DNA from: Tragulus kanchil
Lineage: Eukaryota > Chordata > Mammalia > Artiodactyla > Tragulidae
Direction: 5' to 3'
DNA length: 64,000 bases
Assembly: GCA_022376925.1 (NCBI GenBank)
Contig: JAIOJX010000002.1
Location: 38,774,501 to 38,838,500 of the forward strand
Below, in pieces: positions 17,807-53,842 of the stretch. How positions within the stretch are numbered: position 1 is the first letter of the stretch; the number at the start of each line of letters is the position of its first letter. The translations under genes and the position numbers were made by a program. The notes under the pieces are model-generated. The model had not been told where the DNA came from and ran no database searches. It saw nothing but the letters and a program-made list of their open reading frames with translations.

Positions 17807-20205
17807 TGAATTCACTTACATAAATATCTGGAATAAGCGAATTCACAGAGACAGAAGGTGGATTAGGTATTGCCAGGAGTTGCAGAGAGGAAAGTAGGAA
17901 GAGTGTCTGCCTAGAGCAATGAAAACCGTTTGGAAGAGTGGTGGAGCCTGCGCAATGTTTTAATTGAAGTTAATGCTACTGAATTGCTCCATAAAGTGGC
18001 AAATTTTATTTTAAATACATTTTACTATGAAAAAAGTCAAGTGAATGTGCCACAAAATCATTGAATTGCTCTCTTTAATGGATAAGTTGTATGATTTCTA
18101 AATTATGTCAACAAAGCTGTCAAAGTAAAAGGACAGAAAGAGGTAAAAACCAAAACAACAGAAGAGCTGGAGCAGCTATGCTAATATCAGACAAACTAGA
18201 TTTTAAGAGAAAAATTGTTAGAGGAAGTGAAAACTGACAATTGACAGAGAAAAAGTCAGCTCAACAGTTATTAGCTGGGGGCTTTGAGTTCCCTCATTCA
18301 GCAGTTGACAGGATTGACAGGCAGGAGACTGGTGGGGCTGCGCAGGATTTAAACAGCACTGGAACCTGAGAGCCGTCTGTGCAAAATCACTAGTTATTAG
18401 CGAAATGCAAATTAAAGCTAGAATGAGATGCCACCTCATACCAGTCAGGATGGCTATCATCAAAAAAAAAAAAAAAAAATCCACAAACAACAAATGCCAG
18501 AGAGGGTATGGAGAGAAGGGAACTGCACTGTTGGTGAGAATGTAAATGCGTACAGCCACTATGGAGAGCTGTGTGAAGTTTCCTTAAAAACTAAACACAG
18601 AGTTACCACATGACCCTGCAATCCCACTCCTGGGCATATATCCAGAGAAAAACACAGCCCGAAGAGATACATGCTCCCTAATGTTCACTGCACATTGCAA
18701 CACTGTTTGCAATAGCCAAGACATGGAAACAACCTAAATGTCCATCAACAGAGGAATGGATAAAGGTGTGGTGTGTGTATGGGCGTGGGTGTGGGTGTAC
18801 ATACTCGGCCATTAAAAAGAATGAAATAAGGCCATTTGCAGCAATGTGGATGGGCCTAGAGAGTGTCATAGTGAGTTACGTAAGTCAGACAGAGGAGAAA
18901 TATCACATGACATTCCTTTTATGTGGATTCTAAAAAGAAATGACACAAATGAACTTATTTGCCAAACAGAAAGAGACTCACAGACTTAGAAAAGGAACGT
19001 TGCAGTGGGTTGATGAATTCACTTACATAAATATCTGGAATAAGCGAATTCACAGAGACAGAAGGTGGATTAGGTATTGCCAGGAGTTGCAGAGAGGAAA
19101 GTAGGAAGAGTGTCTGCCTAGAGCAATGAAAACCGTTTGGAAGAGTGGTGGAGCCTGCGCAATGTTTTAATTGAAGTTAATGCTACTGAATTGCTCCATA
19201 AAGTGGCAAATTTTATTTTAAATACATTTTACTATGAAAAAAGTCAAGTGAATGTGCCACAAAATCATTGAATTGCTCTCTTTAATGGATAAGTTGTATG
19301 ATTTCTAAATTATGTCAACAAAGCTGTCAAAGTAAAAGGACAGAAAGAGGTAAAAACCAAAACAACAGAAGAGCTGGAGCAGCTATGCTAATATCAGACA
19401 AACTAGATTTTAAGAGAAAAATTGTTAGAGGAAGTGAAAACTGACAATTGACAGAGAAAAAGTCAGCTCAACAGTTATTAGCTGGGGGCTTTGAGTTCCC
19501 TCATTCAGCAGTTGACAGGATTGACAGGCAGGAGACTGGTGGGGCTGCGCAGGATTTAAACAGCACTGGAACCTGAGAGCCGTCTGTGCAAAATCACTAG
19601 TTATTAGCGAAATGCAAATTAAAGCTAGAATGAGATGCCACCTCATACCAGTCAGGATGGCTATCATCAAAAAAAAAAAAAAAAAATCCACAAACAACAA
19701 ATGCCAGAGAGGGTATGGAGAGAAGGGAACTGCACTGTTGGTGAGAATGTAAATGCGTACAGCCACTATGGAGAGCTGTGTGAAGTTTCCTTAAAAACTA
19801 AACACAGAGTTACCACATGACCCTGCAATCCCACTCCTGGGCATATATCCAGAGAAAAACACAGCCCGAAGAGATACATGCTCCCTAATGTTCACTGCAC
19901 ATTGCAACACTGTTTGCAATAGCCAAGACATGGAAACAACCTAAATGTCCATCAACAGAGGAATGGATAAAGGTGTGGTGTGTGTATGGGCGTGGGTGTG
20001 GGTGTACATACTCGGCCATTAAAAAGAATGAAATAAGGCCATTTGCAGCAATGTGGATGGACCTAGAGAGTGTCGTACGGAGTGAAGTAAGTCAGACAGA
20101 GGAGAAATATCACATGACATTCCTTTTATGTGGATTCTAAAAAGAAATGACACAAATGAACTTATTTGCCAAACAGAAAGAGACTCACAGACTTAGAAAA
20201 GGAAC
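17807..20205. repeat. Tandem ~1.21 kb duplication G
   Basis: 17807-19003 recurs at 19014-20205, offset 1207. It overlaps block F, so 16660-16971, 17807-18120 and 19014-19327 are three copies of one stretch. Confidence 0.94.
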
Positions 20206-20466
20206 TTACGGTTGCAGTGGGGAACACATGATTTTGGCTTTGGGATAGACATGTACACAGTGCCATGGAAATGGATAGCCAGCGAAGATCTATTGCATAG
20301 CACACGGAACTCTGCTCAGTGTTACGTACTAGCCTGGATGGGAGGGGGTTGGGGGAGAATGGATACGTGTATATGTATGGCCAAGCCCCTTCACTGTTCA
20401 CCTGAAACTATCACAAAATTGTTAATTGGCTATACCCCAATAAAAATGTTTTTGTTGTTTAAAAAA
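18121..20466 (+). mobile_element. L1 ORF2 end and 3' UTR, duplicated
   Basis: L1 signatures: accagtcaggatggctatca, ggaatggataaaggtgtggt, cattaaaaagaatgaaataa, and a 3' end ccccaataaaaatg. Two assembly copies overlap (to about 19003 and from 19328). Reading frames are broken. Confidence 0.78.
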
Positions 20467-20469
20467 TAA

Positions 20470-20830
20470 ACTGAGATCTATCAAACACTACCCAGCAACA
20501 GCAGAATACATATTATCGAATGCACATGAACATTCTCCAAAAGAGATCATATGCTGAGACATAAAACATGTCTTCATAGATCTAGAAATCTAAAATTATG
20601 CAAAGTATGTTTCCTGACCACAATGGAATTTTCAAAAGAAATGTGGGAAATATACAGATACATGGGATCTATTTTCAAGTATATAACTGCCTAAAAATTA
20701 ATAAGGAATCCATAGACACATTTTAAAAAGCTCCTAAAACTTGAGCATAGCAAGATTGCAGATATAAGCCAGCATGCAAAAATTAAAGTTCCTATAGTTA
20801 ACAATAATTAAATTGAAATTTGAAATACCA
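20470..20830 (+). mobile_element. L1 ORF2 fragment
   Basis: ctacccagcaacagcagaat and acattctccaaaagagatca resemble a more internal part of L1 ORF2, so a second L1 fragment follows the 3' end of the first. Confidence 0.65.
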
Positions 20831-21238
20831 TTTTATAATATCATGAAATATGGGTTTTCTAGGGCTAAATTTGACAAAAAGGTATTGAGGCCTATACAAT
20901 GAAAGATATGAAACATTACTGACAGAAATCCAAAACTACCTAAATTAACATCTGTTGGTTCTTGGTCAGAGTTCTGAGTTGTCAGATTTCCTCAAATTGG
21001 TCTGTACATTCATGAGCATTACAGTGAAAATCCCAAAAGCATCCCCCCTCTTTGGGGAGAAATCAGCATCAATTGGACATTTTTGAGACCCCACAGAATT
21101 TTCAGAACTCAGATCCAGTACAGGAATGCTTGAAAAAAACCCAAAACCAGTATGGATATGACCTTCTTTCAGCACTCTGGCCATCATATAATTAATGTGG
21201 ATTTTTTTTTTTTTTTTAAGATATCTGTTAATGATCTT

Positions 21239-21558
21239 TTTTTTTTTTTAATTTTTTTTTTTGGGCGGGGGTCGGGTTGGGGAGGGAGGGGAGCGGGCGA
21301 GCCACTTCTATTGGTCTTTCGTTTCTCTGTTTTCATCCGTCTTTGTTCTTTGGCTCCTGTGGGCCTCCCATTGCGTTGGCGTCTGTCGTTGCAGAGCGCA
21401 GGCTCCGGGCGCATGCGCCCCAGAGCTCCGGCTCGGCGATTGGACACATCCGTCCAGCCGCTCCGCGGCACGTGGGATCTTCCCAGGCCAGGGATCAAAC
21501 CGGCGCCCCTTGCACTGCAAGGCGGTGTCCTTATCCACTGGACCACCAGGGGAAGCCC
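21239..21558 (-). mobile_element. CHR-like SINE, long-tail type
   Basis: Full-length, minus orientation, flanked by gatctt. Assembly copy at 22450-22766. Confidence 0.85.
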
Positions 21559-21977
21559 GATCTTCCTTTTCTTATCCTGGACTTCCTAAGGATTGTTAAA
21601 AACAAAATCCAACCGATTAAATTAAAAACTCTAATTGGCTTTCTACAATGATTCATGAATCGTGCTGCATCCAATTCAGCAAGCAGACGGGAGGGCTGAG
21701 GAGCTGCACAAACGAGCCTTTCAGAGGCAGGAAGGGGGTGGGCATGGCAGGAGGGCAGATTACCACCTCACTTCTCTCTGGGGGACAGACAGGTCTTACC
21801 AGGCTAGTTAACTCACTGGTGCCTGTCAGGAGATTGCAGACTGACTCTAGGATTATTTCTTTCCAGAGACTGAAACTAGCATAAATGTAGGTAGTCAAAT
21901 TTCAGTTTGGTGATGATGGGGATTTAGCACAAGTAACTCTGTCCTGTTGTTACTCTTAACACATTGCATATATCCTT

Positions 21978-22283
21978 TCAGTTCTGTCCAGCCGTTCAGT
22001 GGTCTGACTCTTTGCGACCCCATGGACTGCAGCACACCAGGCTTCCCTGTCCTTCACCATCTCCTGGAGCTTGCTCAAATTCATGTCCATTGACTCAGTG
22101 ATGCTATCCAACTATCTCATCCTCTGTCATCCCCTTCTCCTCCTGTCTTCAATTTTTCCCAGCATCAGGGTCATTTCCAGTGAGTCGTCTCTTCACATCA
22201 GGTGGCCAGAGTATTGGAGCTTCAGCTTCAGTCCTTCCAGTGAATATTCAGGGTTGATTTCCTTTAGGATTAACTGGTTTGAT
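21978..22283 (-). mobile_element. BovB 3' end, truncated duplicate
   Basis: Same insertion as 23187-23660, cut by the end of the first copy of block H. Confidence 0.88.
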
Positions 22284-22449
22284 TCGGACATTTTTGAGAC
22301 CCCACAGAATTTTCAGAACTCAGATCCAGTACAGGAATGCTTGAAAAAAACCCAAAACCAGTATGGATATGACCTTCTTTCAGCACTCTGGCCATCATAT
22401 AATTAATGTGGATTTTTTTTTTTTTTTTAAGATATCTGTTAATGATCTT

Positions 22450-22766
22450 TTTTTTTTTTTATTTTTTTTGGGGCGGGGGTCGGGTTGGGGAGGGAGGGGA
22501 GCGGGCGAGCCACTTCTATTGGTCTTTCGTTTCTCTGTTTTCATCCGTCTTTGTTCTTTGGCTCCTGTGGGCCTCCCATTGCGTTGGCGTCTGTCGTTGC
22601 AGAGCGCAGGCTCCGGGCGCATGCGCCCCAGAGCTCCGGCTCGGCGATTGGACACATCCGTCCAGCCGCTCCGCGGCACGTGGGATCTTCCCAGGCCAGG
22701 GATCAAACCGGCGCCCCTTGCACTGCAAGGCGGTGTCCTTATCCACTGGACCACCAGGGGAAGCCC
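22450..22766 (-). mobile_element. CHR-like SINE, duplicate of 21239-21558
   Basis: Same insertion in the second copy of block H; shorter T/G runs at the tail. Confidence 0.85.
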
Positions 22767-23186
22767 GATCTTCCTTTTCTTATCCTGGACTTCCTAAGGA
22801 TTGTTAAAAACAAAATCCAACCGATTAAATTAAAAACTCTAATTGGCTTTCTACAATGATTCATGAATCGTGCTGCATCCAATTCAGCAAGCAGACGGGA
22901 GGGCTGAGGAGCTGCACAAACGAGCCTTTCAGAGGCAGGAAGGGGGTGGGCATGGCAGGAGGGCAGATTACCACCTCACTTCTCTCTGGGGGACAGACAG
23001 GTCTTACCAGGCTAGTTAACTCACTGGTGCCTGTCAGGAGATTGCAGACTGACTCTAGGATTATTTCTTTCCAGAGACTGAAACTAGCATAAATGTAGGT
23101 AGTCAAATTTCAGTTTGGTGATGATGGGGATTTAGCACAAGTAACTCTGTCCTGTTGTTACTCTTAACACATTGCATATATCCTTT

Positions 23187-23660
23187 CAGTTCTGTCCAGC
23201 CGTTCAGTGGTCTGACTCTTTGCGACCCCATGGACTGCAGCACACCAGGCTTCCCTGTCCTTCACCATCTCCTGGAGCTTGCTCAAATTCATGTCCATTG
23301 ACTCAGTGATGCTATCCAACTATCTCATCCTCTGTCATCCCCTTCTCCTCCTGTCTTCAATTTTTCCCAGCATCAGGGTCATTTCCAGTGAGTCGTCTCT
23401 TCACATCAGGTGGCCAGAGTATTGGAGCTTCAGCTTCAGTCCTTCCAGTGAATATTCAGGGTTGATTTCCTTTAGGATTGACTGGTTTGATCTCCTTGCA
23501 GCCCAAGGGACTTTCAAGAGTCTTCTCCAGCACCACAGTTCAAAGGCATCAATTCTTTGGTGCTCAGCCTTCCTTATGGTACAGCTCTCACATCCACACA
23601 TGACCACTAGGAAAACCATGGCATTGACTATGGAGGCTTTTGTCAGCAAAGTGACGTCTA
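23187..23660 (-). mobile_element. BovB (RTE-type) LINE 3' end
   Basis: Minus orientation, 5'-truncated; contains the BovB 3' UTR and ORF end (gactctttgcgaccccatgg, ctcacatccacacatgacca). Flanked by atatcctttcag / tatcctttag. The partial copy at 21978-22283 is from block H. Confidence 0.9.
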
Positions 23661-23669
23661 TATCCTTTA

Positions 23670-23863
23670 GGGCTTCCCAGGTGGCTAGATGGTAAAGAAT
23701 ATGCCTGCAATGCAGGAGATGAAGGTTCAGTTCCTGTGTCTGGAAGATCTGGTGAAGGAAATGGAAACCCACTCCAGTATTCTTGCTGGAAGAACATGGA
23801 CAGAGGAGCCTGGAGGGTTACCGTCCAGAGTCACAAAGAGTCAGGATTTGGCAACTAGACAAC
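23670..23863 (+). mobile_element. Bov-tA SINE
   Basis: Complete tRNA-Glu head (gggcttcccaggtggc) and Bov-tA body (acccactccagtattcttgc, gacagaggagcctgga). It lies head to tail between BovB and a CHR-like SINE. Confidence 0.9.
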
Positions 23864-23877
23864 AACAATACATTCTT

Positions 23878-24205
23878 TTTTTTTTTTTTTTTAAAGATTT
23901 ATTTATTTATTTATTTGAGGAGGGTGGGGAGGGAGGGGAGCAGGCGGGTCACTTCCATTGGTCTTTCATTTGTCCATTTTCATGCATCTTTGTTCTTTGG
24001 CCCGTGTGGGCCTCTCATCGCGGTGGCCTCTGTTGTCGCAGAGCACCAGCTCTGGGAGCATGCGCCCCAGAGCTCTGGCTCCGTAATTGGACACATGGGT
24101 CCAGCCGCTCCGCTGCACATGGGATCTTCCCAGGCCAGGGATGGAACCGGCGCCCCTTGCACTGCAAGGCGGTGTCCTTACCCACTGGGCCACTAGGGAA
24201 GCCCC
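23878..24205 (-). mobile_element. CHR-like SINE with perfect 14-base target duplication
   Basis: Minus orientation, long-tail type; aacaatacattctt at 23864-23877 and 24206-24219. Tail (TTTA)n with an AAAGATTT end. It sits directly after a Bov-tA, single-copy. Confidence 0.93.
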
Positions 24206-24219
24206 AACAATACATTCTT

Positions 24220-24879
24220 AAATTTCTCTGCTATCTGTCCCCCAGTTCTACAAGAATGAAGTCAGTAGCCACGGCACTCACCGACTTTGAACATTCCGGT
24301 AAAAGGAGTTCAGGGCAGAGATCAGGAATGAGGCATCTGTGCCCAAGGAAAAACTGGAAGAAGAGGCCTTCCGACGAGTAGATACTTCCAGGGGGAGGTT
24401 TTTATGAACCCAAACTTTGGTATCTTCCCTCCTCCAGAAAAGTACTACAACTATTTTCTCCTGACTAGAGGTATTTGCCGCTGGACAATTGCAACACTCG
24501 GACCAAAGTCATATATATGCAGCCCTCGTTCCCACTTTTCCAGAGAGCCTCCTCGGCGCCCAGGGGCTGGTTCCCAGGGGACAGTCCTCAGTGAGCCCCC
24601 CATCGAAACAGGGCCACAGGTCTCTCCTTGTGCGTTTCCCCCCGCCCAGTGGTCAACAGTCACCTTCGGGAGGTCAGGGCGTTCTGAGTTTCAGTGTGTC
24701 CACCTCTGGCCCAGATCCTACCCTGTAGTGGATGGGCATCGGACCTCCGCCGTAGCAAAGGGGTCCCGTGGTCGGGGCCTCACTCAGTGTTACCTGCATA
24801 TCCGCCCCTCGGGGAAGCCTGCCAACCTGGTGAGAACTGCTTCCCTCTGCAGCTGCCGGTTAAAGGAGGGAAGCGGACC
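24220..24879. other. Intergenic DNA before the LYPLA1 CpG island
   Basis: Single-copy sequence with rising GC content; open frames here are a consequence of GC richness. Confidence 0.5.
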
Positions 24880-25165
24880 CCCAAAGCAAACAGTGCTGCA
24901 GCCCCAAACGGGAACGCCGCCAAAGCTCCCGCGAGTCCGCGGCTTCGCAGGGGAGGAACCTGGCGCCCGGGGTCGGCCGTGACCGCGCGCCCTCGGCCGC
25001 CGCCAACCGGGCGCCGCGCGGCCGGACGTTGCGATGCGCGGGGGGCGCGCACGCGCCTGAGCGCGCGCCCGTGGGCGGGCCGGACTCGCCGCTCGCACGC
25101 CCTTGGGCCCCGCCGGGCGCCCGCTCCGCCTTCCGCTTCCGACGCGCGGCCGGCCGAGCCGGTGT
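24880..25165 (+). promoter_or_regulatory. LYPLA1: LYPLA1 CpG-island promoter and 5' UTR
   Basis: Very CpG-dense sequence continuing into exon 1 and intron 1. A GC box (gtgggcggg) lies near 25070. There is no TATA box. Typical of a housekeeping promoter. Confidence 0.7.
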
Positions 25166-48758
<23,593 letters not shown>

Positions 48759-48896
48759 CGCCGCCCAGAGGCCTTGTGTGGAAGTGCACACCAGCATCGT
48801 CCAGTCCTGTACCACCTCCGCCTGTGCCCGACCTGGAAACCTCTGATGTCTGCAGTGTTAAAATGTTTCGCAAATACACACCAATGACACAGACTA

Positions 48897-48902
48897 AATA
48901 AA
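48897..48902 (+). terminator. LYPLA1: LYPLA1 proximal polyadenylation signal AATAAA
   Basis: Canonical AATAAA 139 bases past the stop, giving a short 3' UTR. Further AATAAA motifs follow at 49303 and 50410. Confidence 0.65.
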
Positions 48903-49711
48903 TCTCCTCGTGGGAAATAGATGATCTTTGAAGTTCCTATGTATTTGTATGATACGATCCAGGATACACTTGTATTAAAATAGGTGGTGAAGCAAGTGTA
49001 ATTCTTCTTCCCCCAAGTGTAATTCAGCAGAATAAGAGAATACTGCAACCGGATTGTTTTTATCACATCACTTGAAAATTACTAGTATGCTTCATGAAGA
49101 CCTGTTCAGGTGTAAATGAGCCTCGAGACAAAAACGGTTTATGTGTGCTATGACTTAGACCATGGATGTATCCCCAGATGACGTTATTTACCATGCAGTG
49201 TCCATATTTTTATATATGTGTTCATATATACTTAATGATTATAATACATAATGAGGTGTGATTACATTATTCCTAGTAAGAGGGATGATGCTTCTAAGTG
49301 TTAATAAAGAGGAATATTGCTCTCGGCAGTTAATGGACCTTTTATTTTGGGGACCAGGTTTTTCTTTGCTGAATAATTTCTATTTAATATTCTTTTTTTC
49401 TCTATAGAAATGTGTTCTTCTTTTTATGCTTCATAACAGACCAAACACTGCCTCCTTGCCATGCCACCCGGGGTCACTATGTGCTCTCCCTTGACATTCT
49501 GAGTCACAGGCGAGGTGGAGTAGACTGTATCGATGCTTCAGAAAGAAGCCTGGCCTCCTGTCAGAGTCTCTGCGCTACGTCTTCAACTGGCGTTTAGGCC
49601 ACAGTTTGGACCTGCAGTTACTAGAATCTTCAGTGCAGGTAACAAGAAGAATTCTGTGGTTATATTTGCCTGTAATTAACTGAGAGAATAATTAGTTCAT
49701 AGTCTAGTATG

Positions 49712-51937
49712 TTTTGGAGTATTTAAGCCAGATCTTAAAAACAGTAATCTCTATGATGATTTGCTCTAAGGTGATTCTCCTCGTAGCACAGAATTGACTT
49801 ATTTTGCACATAGGTTTGAAACCAACTGCAATAGGAAATGAAGAGTCCATTAAAAAAAAGCTGCTTTACTCTTCTTCTCTGCCCGCGGGCTCATTTGAAA
49901 TCTTCACTGTAGTCACATGATGTTTCAAAGTTAGTTTCTGTGCAAGTGTTATAGTAGCAATGATTTGATTTTAAATAGTCAGATTTTTCAGATTATGGGT
50001 TAAAAGAGAAGTTAGAACTCAGTACATATGGTGTAGTTATCACACAGTTTAATATGCAAACAACAAGGTGCACTTGATACTTCTGAACCGGTGTTCTTCC
50101 TGCCATATTCCAATGGACCAGGACAGTGTTAGGACCGCAGCTCCACCAACGGGTGCCACTTACTTGGTGATGGGAGTGACTGGGTGTGGACTATACTGAG
50201 GATGTGAATAATGAAGCCATATATTTGTGTCTGGATTCACAATTTTTCAACAGTCATTTACTGAGTTGTTTTGCTTTACCTTGAAGAATATAAACTATTT
50301 CGCTGACACAAATGAGCAAGATCTAATTTATGGCAAGAAATATCCCGTTGAAATGCTGTGCTGTAACATGGGGAAATGTCAGTCTTTTTCACGATTTCTA
50401 TCAATGTGAAATAAAATGGTATTCTGACTTAGCTGTGATGGGCTCTTTGGAATATCTTTGACATTTGGGTTCGCCTTGGCATGGCTGTCCGTAAGGAAAA
50501 GGAGGAAGACGATGCAGTCACAGGAATAAGTGTGGAGAGAGCAGTTTTGGGGGCTGAGCCAGGCTTCCTGCTCCTCCCTGGTGTTAACAAGCTAAAAAAA
50601 AAAAAGTCTCCCATTTGATTTCAGCATTCCTAGCCTATTGAAGTTTTGTTTAATGTCTCCTTCTGTCGTCTCCTTTCATGTTGTTTTCATGGGATTTTTA
50701 AATCAGTGTCATAACATCAGTTATCCATGTGGTTTTTTCTTTTCTTTCACAGCTAATTTCTTGTTCCCAGTAAAGGACTCCTGTCTGTCATCAACAGTCC
50801 TTCTGCTTCTGATTTTTTTTAATTTTACTGCTTTTGGAGTATTTAAGCCAGATCTAAAACAGTAATCTCTATGATGATTTGCTCTAAGGGACCCCAAATT
50901 GACTTATTTTGCACATAGGTTTGAAACCAACTGCAATAGGAAATGAAGAGTCCATTAAAAAAAAGCTGCTTTACTCTTCTTCTCTGCCCGCGGGCTCATT
51001 TGAAATCTTCACTGTAGTCACATGATGTTTCAAAGTTAGTTTCTGTGCAAGTGTTATAGTAGCAATGATTTGATTTTAAATAGTCAGATTTTTCAGATTA
51101 TGGGTTAAAAGAGAAGTTAGAACTCAGTACATATGGTGTAGTTATCACACAGTTTAATATGCAAACAACAAGGTGCACTTGATACTTCTGAACCGGTGTT
51201 CTTCCTGCCATATTCCAATGGACCAGGACAGTGTTAGGACCGCAGCTCCACCAACGGGTGCCACTTACTTGGTGATGGGAGTGACTGGGTGTGGACTATA
51301 CTGAGGATGTGAATAATGAAGCCATATATTTGTGTCTGGATTCACAATTTTTCAACAGTCATTTACTGAGTTGTTTTGCTTTACCTTGAAGAATATAAAC
51401 TATTTCGCTGACACAAATGAGCAAGATCTAATTTATGGCAAGAAATATCCCGTTGAAATGCTGTGCTGTAACATGGGGAAATGTCAGTCTTTTTCACGAT
51501 TTCTATCAATGTGAAATAAAATGGTATTCTGACTTAGCTGTGATGGGCTCTTTGGAATATCTTTGACATTTGGGTTCGCCTTGGCATGGCTGTCCGTAAG
51601 GAAAAGGAGGAAGACGATGCAGTCACAGGAATAAGTGTGGAGAGAGCAGTTTTGGGGGCTGAGCCAGGCTTCCTGCTCCTCCCTGGTGTTAACAAGCTAA
51701 AAAAAAAAAAGTCTCCCATTTGATTTCAGCATTCCTAGCCTATTGAAGTTTTGTTTAATGTCTCCTTCTGTCGTCTCCTTTCATGTTGTTTTCATGGGAT
51801 TTTTAAATCAGTGTCATAACATCAGTTATCCATGTGGTTTTTTCTTTTCTTTCACAGCTAATTTCTTGTTCCCAGTAAAGGACTCCTGTCTGTCATCAAC
51901 AGTCCTTCTGCTTCTGATTTTTTTTTTTAATTTTACT
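49712..51937. repeat. Tandem ~1.11 kb duplication O (LYPLA1 3' UTR)
   Basis: 49712-50830 recurs at 50832-51937. The offset falls from 1120 to 1105 because of losses within 80 bases of the junction. Confidence 0.95.
50410..50415 (+). terminator. LYPLA1: LYPLA1 candidate distal polyadenylation signal AATAAA
   Basis: AATAAA about 1.65 kb past the stop, which would fit the roughly 2.4 kb LYPLA1 message known in mammals. It recurs in the duplicated block at 51515-51520. Which signal is used cannot be seen in DNA. Confidence 0.5.
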
Positions 51938-52244
51938 TTTAATGTATTGTTTTTTTGCTATTCTGGGTTTTCACTGCTGCTGCAGGCTCTTTTCTAGCTG
52001 CAGGGAGTGGGGGCTACTCTCTAGTTGAGATGAATAGGTTTCTTGTTGCGGTGACTGCTCTTGGTGTGGAATTCGGGCTCTAGGGCACATGGGCTTCAGT
52101 AGTTGCGGTACGTGGGCTTCGTAGCTGTGGCTCGTGGGCTTAGCTGCTTCGCACCATGTAGGATCTTCTGGGATCAGGGATCGAACCCATGTCTCCTGCA
52201 TTGGCAGGCGAGCTCTTCGCCACTGAGCCACCAGGGAAGCCCCC
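51922..52244 (-). mobile_element. CHR-type SINE, full-length
   Basis: Minus orientation with target duplication cttctgatttt; head complement gagccaccagggaagccc. Assembly copy at 53045-53367. Confidence 0.87.
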
Positions 52245-53044
52245 GGCTTCTGATTTTGTCTCAAGCGACCAGCTCATTTTTTGGTCAGGCGGTTGCGTCC
52301 GTCTCGGGGCGGCCCTTGTGCTGAAGGGGTTCTGAGCCCAAACCCTGGCTCCAGCTTCAGCTCTCTTCCAGCTTTGTGCTCCAGCAGCAACTTACTTCAG
52401 CCTCTGATTTCATCAGCCTTCTGAAACTTTCGGTTCAAAACCAGATGTGGCCCACATGTGGTTTGCAGTCCGTCTACAGATAAGGGTGTATCTCCTGCTG
52501 CGGTCTCGCTCATTGCCACTCTTTAGAAGTAGACACGTATTTCCACCCTCCAAACAAAATCCCATGTCACTTTGTGAAATTTACTAAAAAGTGAAAATGT
52601 AACTTGAGTATTTGACCCATTCCAGGCAGGCTCTGTCCCCGCCACCTTATGTCCTTTACTCAGAGAGTCCTCACACCAAGCTGATCTTCATTTCCAGAAG
52701 AGGAGGTGTGTCTGGAGATGCATTGGCTGTGTCCAGACGATGCAGTCACAGGAATAAGTGTGGAGAGAGCAGTTTTGGGGGCTGAGCCAGGCTTCCTGCT
52801 CCTCCCTGGTGTTAACAAGCTAAAAAAAAAAAAGTCTCCCATTTGATTTCAGCATTCCTAGCCTATTGAAGTTTTGTTTAATGTCTCCTTCTGTCGTCTC
52901 CTTTCATGTTGTTTTCATGGGATTTTTAAATCAGTGTCATAACATCAGTTATCCATGTGGTTTTTTCTTTTCTTTCACAGCTAATTTCTTGTTCCCAGTA
53001 AAGGACTCCTGTCTGTCATCAACAGTCCTTCTGCTTCTGATTTT

Positions 53045-53367
53045 TTTTTTTAATTTTACTTTTAATGTATTGTTTTTTTGCTATTCTGGGTTTTCACTGC
53101 TGCTGCAGGCTCTTTTCTAGCTGCAGGGAGTGGGGGCTACTCTCTAGTTGAGATGAATAGGTTTCTTGTTGCGGTGACTGCTCTTGGTGTGGAATTCGGG
53201 CTCTAGGGCACATGGGCTTCAGTAGTTGCGGTACGTGGGCTTCGTAGCTGTGGCTCGTGGGCTTAGCTGCTTCGCACCATGTAGGATCTTCTGGGATCGG
53301 GGATCGAACCCATGTCTCCTGCAGTGGCAGGCGAGCTCTTCGCCACTGAGCCACCAGGGAAGCCCCC
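53045..53367 (-). mobile_element. CHR-type SINE, duplicate of 51922-52244
   Basis: Same insertion in the second copy of block P; a few single-base differences (gggatcagggatcg against gggatcggggatcg). Confidence 0.87.
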
Positions 53368-53842
53368 GGCTTCTGATTTTGTCTCAAGCGACCAGCTCAT
53401 TTTTTGGTCAGGCGGTTGCGTCCGTCTCGGGGCGGCCCTTGTGCTGAAGGGGTTCTGAGCCCAAACCCTGGCTCCAGCTTCAGCTCTCTTCCAGCTTTGT
53501 GCTCCAGCAGCAACTTACTTCAGCCTCTGATTTCATCAGCCTTCTGAAACTTTCGGTTCAAAACCAGATGTGGCCCACATGTGGTTTGCAGTCCGTCTAC
53601 AGATAAGGGTGTATCTCCTGCTGCGGTCTCGCTCATTGCCACTCTTTAGAAGTAGACACGTATTTCCACCCTCCAAACAAAATCCCATGTCACTTTGTGA
53701 AATTTACTAAAAAGTGAAAATGTAACTTGAGTATTTGACCCATTCCAGGCAGGCTCTGTCCCCGCCACCTTATGTCCTTTACTCAGAGAGTCCTCACACC
53801 AAGCTGATCTTCATTTCCAGAAGAGGAGGTGTGTCTGGAGAG

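Larger units (their letters stand above)
15838..18120. repeat. Tandem ~1.15 kb duplication F
   Basis: 15838-16971 recurs at 16986-18120, offset 1148, 14-base linker. Contains an L1 fragment with nested SINEs. Confidence 0.95.
15838..18120 (+). mobile_element. Old L1 3' end, interrupted by nested SINEs and duplicated
   Basis: Matches remembered L1M-type 3' sequence: gaaagcaggaactcaaaaca, ggtggaaacaactcaagtgt and taatggataagttgtatgat. The CHR-type pair is inserted in it. The stretch is present twice through block F. Confidence 0.7.
21075..23492. repeat. Tandem ~1.21 kb duplication H
   Basis: 21075-22283 recurs at 22286-23492, offset 1208-1211, almost no linker. Contains a CHR-like SINE and part of a BovB element. 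Confidence 0.95.
48759..50440 (+). other. LYPLA1: LYPLA1 3' UTR (long form)
   Basis: AT-rich non-coding sequence between the stop and the distal AATAAA, without recognised retroposons, as expected of a conserved 3' UTR. From 49712 on it lies inside a duplicated block and recurs at 50832-51937. Confidence 0.55.
51613..53842. repeat. Tandem ~1.12 kb duplication P
   Basis: 51613-52719 recurs at 52736-53842, offset 1123. It overlaps block O, giving three copies of the stretch that starts at about 50508. Confidence 0.95.

Noticed and set aside
21152..21651. Open frames of 110-145 codons such as those ending in GIFPGQGSNRRPLHCKAV-like sequence
   Set aside because: They are translations of the CHR-like SINE and recur at every insertion (also near 346, 1352, 24000, 29218, 40760 and 55540). 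They are not genes.
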